DNA from: Muribaculaceae bacterium
GTDB lineage: Bacteria > Bacteroidota > Bacteroidia > Bacteroidales > Muribaculaceae
Assembly (NCBI GenBank): GCA_009775535.1
Contig: VSPW01000008.1
Coordinates: 1 to 24,719, forward strand
DNA length: 24,719 bases
Direction: 5' to 3'
Shown: positions 22,385-24,719 of the stretch, piece after piece
Layout: every line of letters starts with the position of its first letter
Numbering within the stretch: position 1 is the stretch's first letter
The notes under the pieces: generated by a model
Database searches by the model: none
Seen by the model: only the letters and a program-made list of their open reading frames with translations
Told to the model about the DNA's origin: nothing
Translations under genes and position numbers: made by a program

Positions 22385-23349
22385 TGGACAAACAGGACCT
22401 AAGGATAGTGTTCATGGGCAATCCCGACTTCGCTGTCGGCAGCCTCCGCCGCATACACCAGGGCGGATACAACATAGTAGGTGTGGTAACGATGCCCGAC
22501 AAGACCGGAGGACGCGGCAACAAGGTGATAGAAAGCGCCGTTAAGCGCTATGCCACCGAAGCCGGGCTTCCATGCATAATGCAGCCAGAGAAGCTGAAAG
22601 ATCCGGAATTTGTCGACAGGCTGAGGTCTCTCGATGCAGACCTGTTCATCGTCATAGCATTCAGGATGCTGCCGGAAGTGGTGTGGGCCATGCCGAGGCT
22701 GGGCACTTTCAACCTGCATGCGTCCCTGCTGCCAAAATACCGAGGCGCTGCACCCCTCAACTGGGCAGTGATAAACGGAGACAGCCAGACAGGCGTAACC
22801 ACCTTTTTCCTAAAGCATGAGATAGACACAGGGGACATAATACGCCGCGAGGCCATAGACATAGGCGAGGACGAAAACGTAGGCAGCGTACATGACCGCC
22901 TCATGGAGCTGGGTGCAGAACTCACTGTGGACACAATCGACCATATCATCGCTGGCGACCTCAAGCCCATACCTCAGTCGGAAATGGAAGGCGGCGACAC
23001 ACCCACACCAGCCCCGAAGATATTCAAGGACACTTGCCGCATCAACTGGGGCAGGACTGCTGCCGAGGTGCACAACCTGGTGCGAGGACTGTCGCCCTAC
23101 CCCGCCGCCTGGACAAAGCTGTCGGCCGATGGCGCACAGGCGGCCGATGTGAAGATACTGGCGACACGCCGTACCGGCTTGCCGGCTTGCTGCCCTCCAG
23201 GCACAGTAAAGACAGACCAGGGGCAACTGCTGGCGGCGACAGCGGATTCATGGCTTGAAATCCTTGAGATACAGCCGGCCGGAAAACGCCGCATGACAGC
23301 CGGGGAGTATCTGCGTGGAGTCCGTGCAGAGTCCCTTATGTTTGAATGA
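22384..23349 (+). CDS. fmt: Methionyl-tRNA formyltransferase
   Basis: This 321-residue protein has the hallmark block FNLHASLLPKYRGAAPLNWAVINGD (Asn and His of the formyltransferase active site), then TTFFLKHEIDTGDI with the catalytic Asp, and the N-terminal RIVFMGNPDFAVGSL. The C-terminal domain (INWGRTAAEVHNLVRGLSPYPAAW) is the tRNA-binding OB-type region. It formylates initiator Met-tRNA with 10-formyl-tetrahydrofolate. The ATG at 22384 overlaps the preceding TAA by one base; a longer frame from 22339 is only read-through of the previous gene. Its stop overlaps the rarA start (ATGA). Length is normal. Confidence 0.97.
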   Translation: MDKQDLRIVFMGNPDFAVGSLRRIHQGGYNIVGVVTMPDKTGGRGNKVIESAVKRYATEAGLPCIMQPEKLKDPEFVDRLRSLDADLFIVIAFRMLPEVVWAMPRLGTFNLHASLLPKYRGAAPLNWAVINGDSQTGVTTFFLKHEIDTGDIIRREAIDIGEDENVGSVHDRLMELGAELTVDTIDHIIAGDLKPIPQSEMEGGDTPTPAPKIFKDTCRINWGRTAAEVHNLVRGLSPYPAAWTKLSADGAQAADVKILATRRTGLPACCPPGTVKTDQGQLLAATADSWLEILEIQPAGKRRMTAGEYLRGVRAESLMFE

Positions 23350-24647
23350 TACACCAGTTGGACACAAAACCGATGAATGCACCACTTGCCGAACGTCTGC
23401 GCCCGATGAACCTCGATGAATACATCGGGCAGTCGCACCTTGTAGGACAAGGCGCCGTTATACGCCGCATGATCGAGAGCGGACGGGTGGCGTCGTTCAT
23501 ACTCTGGGGCCCTCCCGGCGTCGGCAAGACCACACTGGCACGGATAATAGCGAACAGCATAAAGTCGCAGTTCTATACCCTCAGCGCCGTAACCTCCGGC
23601 GTCAAGGACGTACGCGAGGTGATCGACCGCTGCCGGGCCGACTCGGCTGGCATGTTCTCACAAGGACGCCCCATACTCTTCATAGATGAAATCCACAGGT
23701 TCAGCAAATCACAGCAGGACAGCCTGCTGGGTGCTGTAGAAGCCGGAGTGGTGACGCTGATAGGCGCGACTACCGAGAACCCGTCGTTCGAGGTGATACG
23801 CCCTTTGCTCTCCAGGGCGCAAGTGTACACGCTCAAACCGCTGGAAGAGACAGAGCTTCAACAGCTCCTCGAAAGGGCCGTCAGCACCGATGAGATACTC
23901 AAGACACGTAGGTTTGACATCCGTGAGACTACAGCCCTATTCCGTTATTCTGGGGGCGATGCCCGCAAGCTGCTGAACATCATCGACCTGCTGGAACAGT
24001 CGGCCGCCTATGGAGAAACGATAGTAATTGACGACGGTACGGTGACCGGACATCTCCAGGAGAACCCGCAGGCCTACGACAAGAACGGGGAGATGCACTA
24101 TGACATCATATCGGCATTCATAAAGAGCGTGCGCGGGAGCGATCCCGATGCCGCCGTCTATTGGCTGGCACGCATGATAGCCGGCGGGGAAGACCCTGAA
24201 TTCATAGCAAGGCGTCTGGTGATACTCGCGGCCGAGGACATCGGCCTGGCCAACCCCAACGCACTGCTGCTGGCCAATGCCACATTCGACACCATACAGA
24301 AGATAGGCATGCCGGAAGGCCGGATACCGCTGACCGAATGCACCATCTACCTTGCCACTTCGGCAAAAAGCAATTCGGCATACATGGCCATCGCCGCCGC
24401 GCTGGAGGCAGTTGACCGTACCGGAAACCTGCCTGTGCCGCTGCACCTGCGCAACGCGCCGACATCGCTGATGAAGAAGCTTGGATACGGTGAAAGCTAC
24501 AAATATGCCCATGACTACCCGGGGAACTTTGTCAGACAGCAGTTCCTGCCCGACACCCTGGCGGGGGAACAATTCTGGAAGCCTTGCACCAATCCGGCAG
24601 AGGACAAAATGTCGGCCATCCAGAAATCACGTTGGGGTGACGGGTAG
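23346..24647 (+). CDS. rarA: Replication-associated recombination protein A (RarA/MgsA AAA+ ATPase)
   Basis: This 433-residue clamp-loader-like AAA+ ATPase has Walker A GPPGVGKT (55-62), Walker B LFIDEIHR (111-117), sensor-1 IGATTENPS, and the RarA-specific C-terminal part (DIISAFIKSVRGSDPDAAVYWLARMI, LAAEDIGLANP, APTSLMKKLGYG). It acts on DNA at stalled replication forks and in repair. The ATG at 23346 overlaps the fmt TGA in an ATGA junction; a second ATG at 23373 (MNAPLAERLRP) would match some family members better, so the first nine residues are uncertain. It is the last gene of the plus-strand group. Confidence 0.96.
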   Translation: MIHQLDTKPMNAPLAERLRPMNLDEYIGQSHLVGQGAVIRRMIESGRVASFILWGPPGVGKTTLARIIANSIKSQFYTLSAVTSGVKDVREVIDRCRADSAGMFSQGRPILFIDEIHRFSKSQQDSLLGAVEAGVVTLIGATTENPSFEVIRPLLSRAQVYTLKPLEETELQQLLERAVSTDEILKTRRFDIRETTALFRYSGGDARKLLNIIDLLEQSAAYGETIVIDDGTVTGHLQENPQAYDKNGEMHYDIISAFIKSVRGSDPDAAVYWLARMIAGGEDPEFIARRLVILAAEDIGLANPNALLLANATFDTIQKIGMPEGRIPLTECTIYLATSAKSNSAYMAIAAALEAVDRTGNLPVPLHLRNAPTSLMKKLGYGESYKYAHDYPGNFVRQQFLPDTLAGEQFWKPCTNPAEDKMSAIQKSRWGDG

Positions 24648-24662
24648 GGCTGACGAGCCTAC
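24644..24662 (+). terminator. Weak hairpin at the end of rarA
   Basis: GTAGGGCT (24644-24651) can pair with AGCCTAC (24656-24662) with one bulged G and a 4-nt loop, right over the rarA stop codon. There is no clear T-run. The rest of the tail (24663-24719) shows nothing I can name. Confidence 0.22.
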
Positions 24663-24719
24663 CTTATCCATTATGCATTTTGCCATGCCGACGATGGGTG
24701 GCTGGAGTAGGGTGGATAT

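Noticed and set aside
1..24719. tRNA, rRNA, CRISPR arrays, insertion sequences and attachment sites
   Set aside because: No cloverleaf-like sequence, spaced direct repeats, transposase motifs or terminal inverted repeats were noticed in reading either strand.

Overview
The window looks like a Bacteroidales chromosome, possibly Muribaculaceae; the family guess is weak and rests on general sequence feel. Supports are Bacteroidota-type promoters (-33 TTTG, about 20 bp, -7 TAnnTTTG), gene starts without Shine-Dalgarno sites, a tyrosine ammonia-lyase close in sequence to the remembered Flavobacterium enzyme, and a SerA of the Bacteroidota type.

Positions 1-14263 (minus strand) hold one tightly packed run of 19 genes, many with 1-28 bp overlaps. 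It reads as an aryl polyene/flexirubin-type pigment cluster whose last visible gene runs off the left edge. In transcription order: an aromatic amino-acid ammonia-lyase (starter supply), a FabG-type ketoreductase, a ketosynthase (KS), a methyltransferase, an acyl carrier protein (ACP), an LpxL/HtrB-type acyltransferase, an ApeP-like dehydratase, a hotdog thioesterase, a KS, a half-length KS-like protein, a second ACP, a third KS, a KS-like protein with all catalytic residues replaced, a small four-helix EamA/SMR-type membrane protein, a LolA-like carrier, a secreted protein of unknown function, a FabZ-like dehydratase, a family 2 glycosyltransferase and a PlsC-type acyltransferase. The likely logic is Tyr to 4-coumarate, polyene extension on ACPs by KS/KR/DH, methylation, transfer to a lipid or sugar-lipid carrier, and movement to the outer membrane. 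The expected AMP-ligase and MMPL-type exporter are not in the window and could lie beyond the left edge.

Positions 14264-14601 are a divergent regulatory region with candidate promoters both ways and two inverted repeats. It is followed by an NhaC-type Na+/H+ antiporter (plus strand) and a hairpin between convergent genes.

Positions 16158-19165 (minus strand) encode a small membrane protein, a PstS-like lipoprotein and a TPR protein, preceded by a leader of about 200 nt. Positions 19166-19649 are gene-free and carry a near-consensus promoter for the next operon.

Positions 19650-24647 (plus strand) are housekeeping genes: serC, serA, an RluA-family pseudouridine synthase, fmt and rarA. The last 72 bases contain no recognisable gene.

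The most notable feature is that two of the three intact KS genes are each immediately followed, with overlap, by a KS-fold protein lacking the active-site cysteine, like two separate KS/chain-length-factor-type pairs in one cluster.
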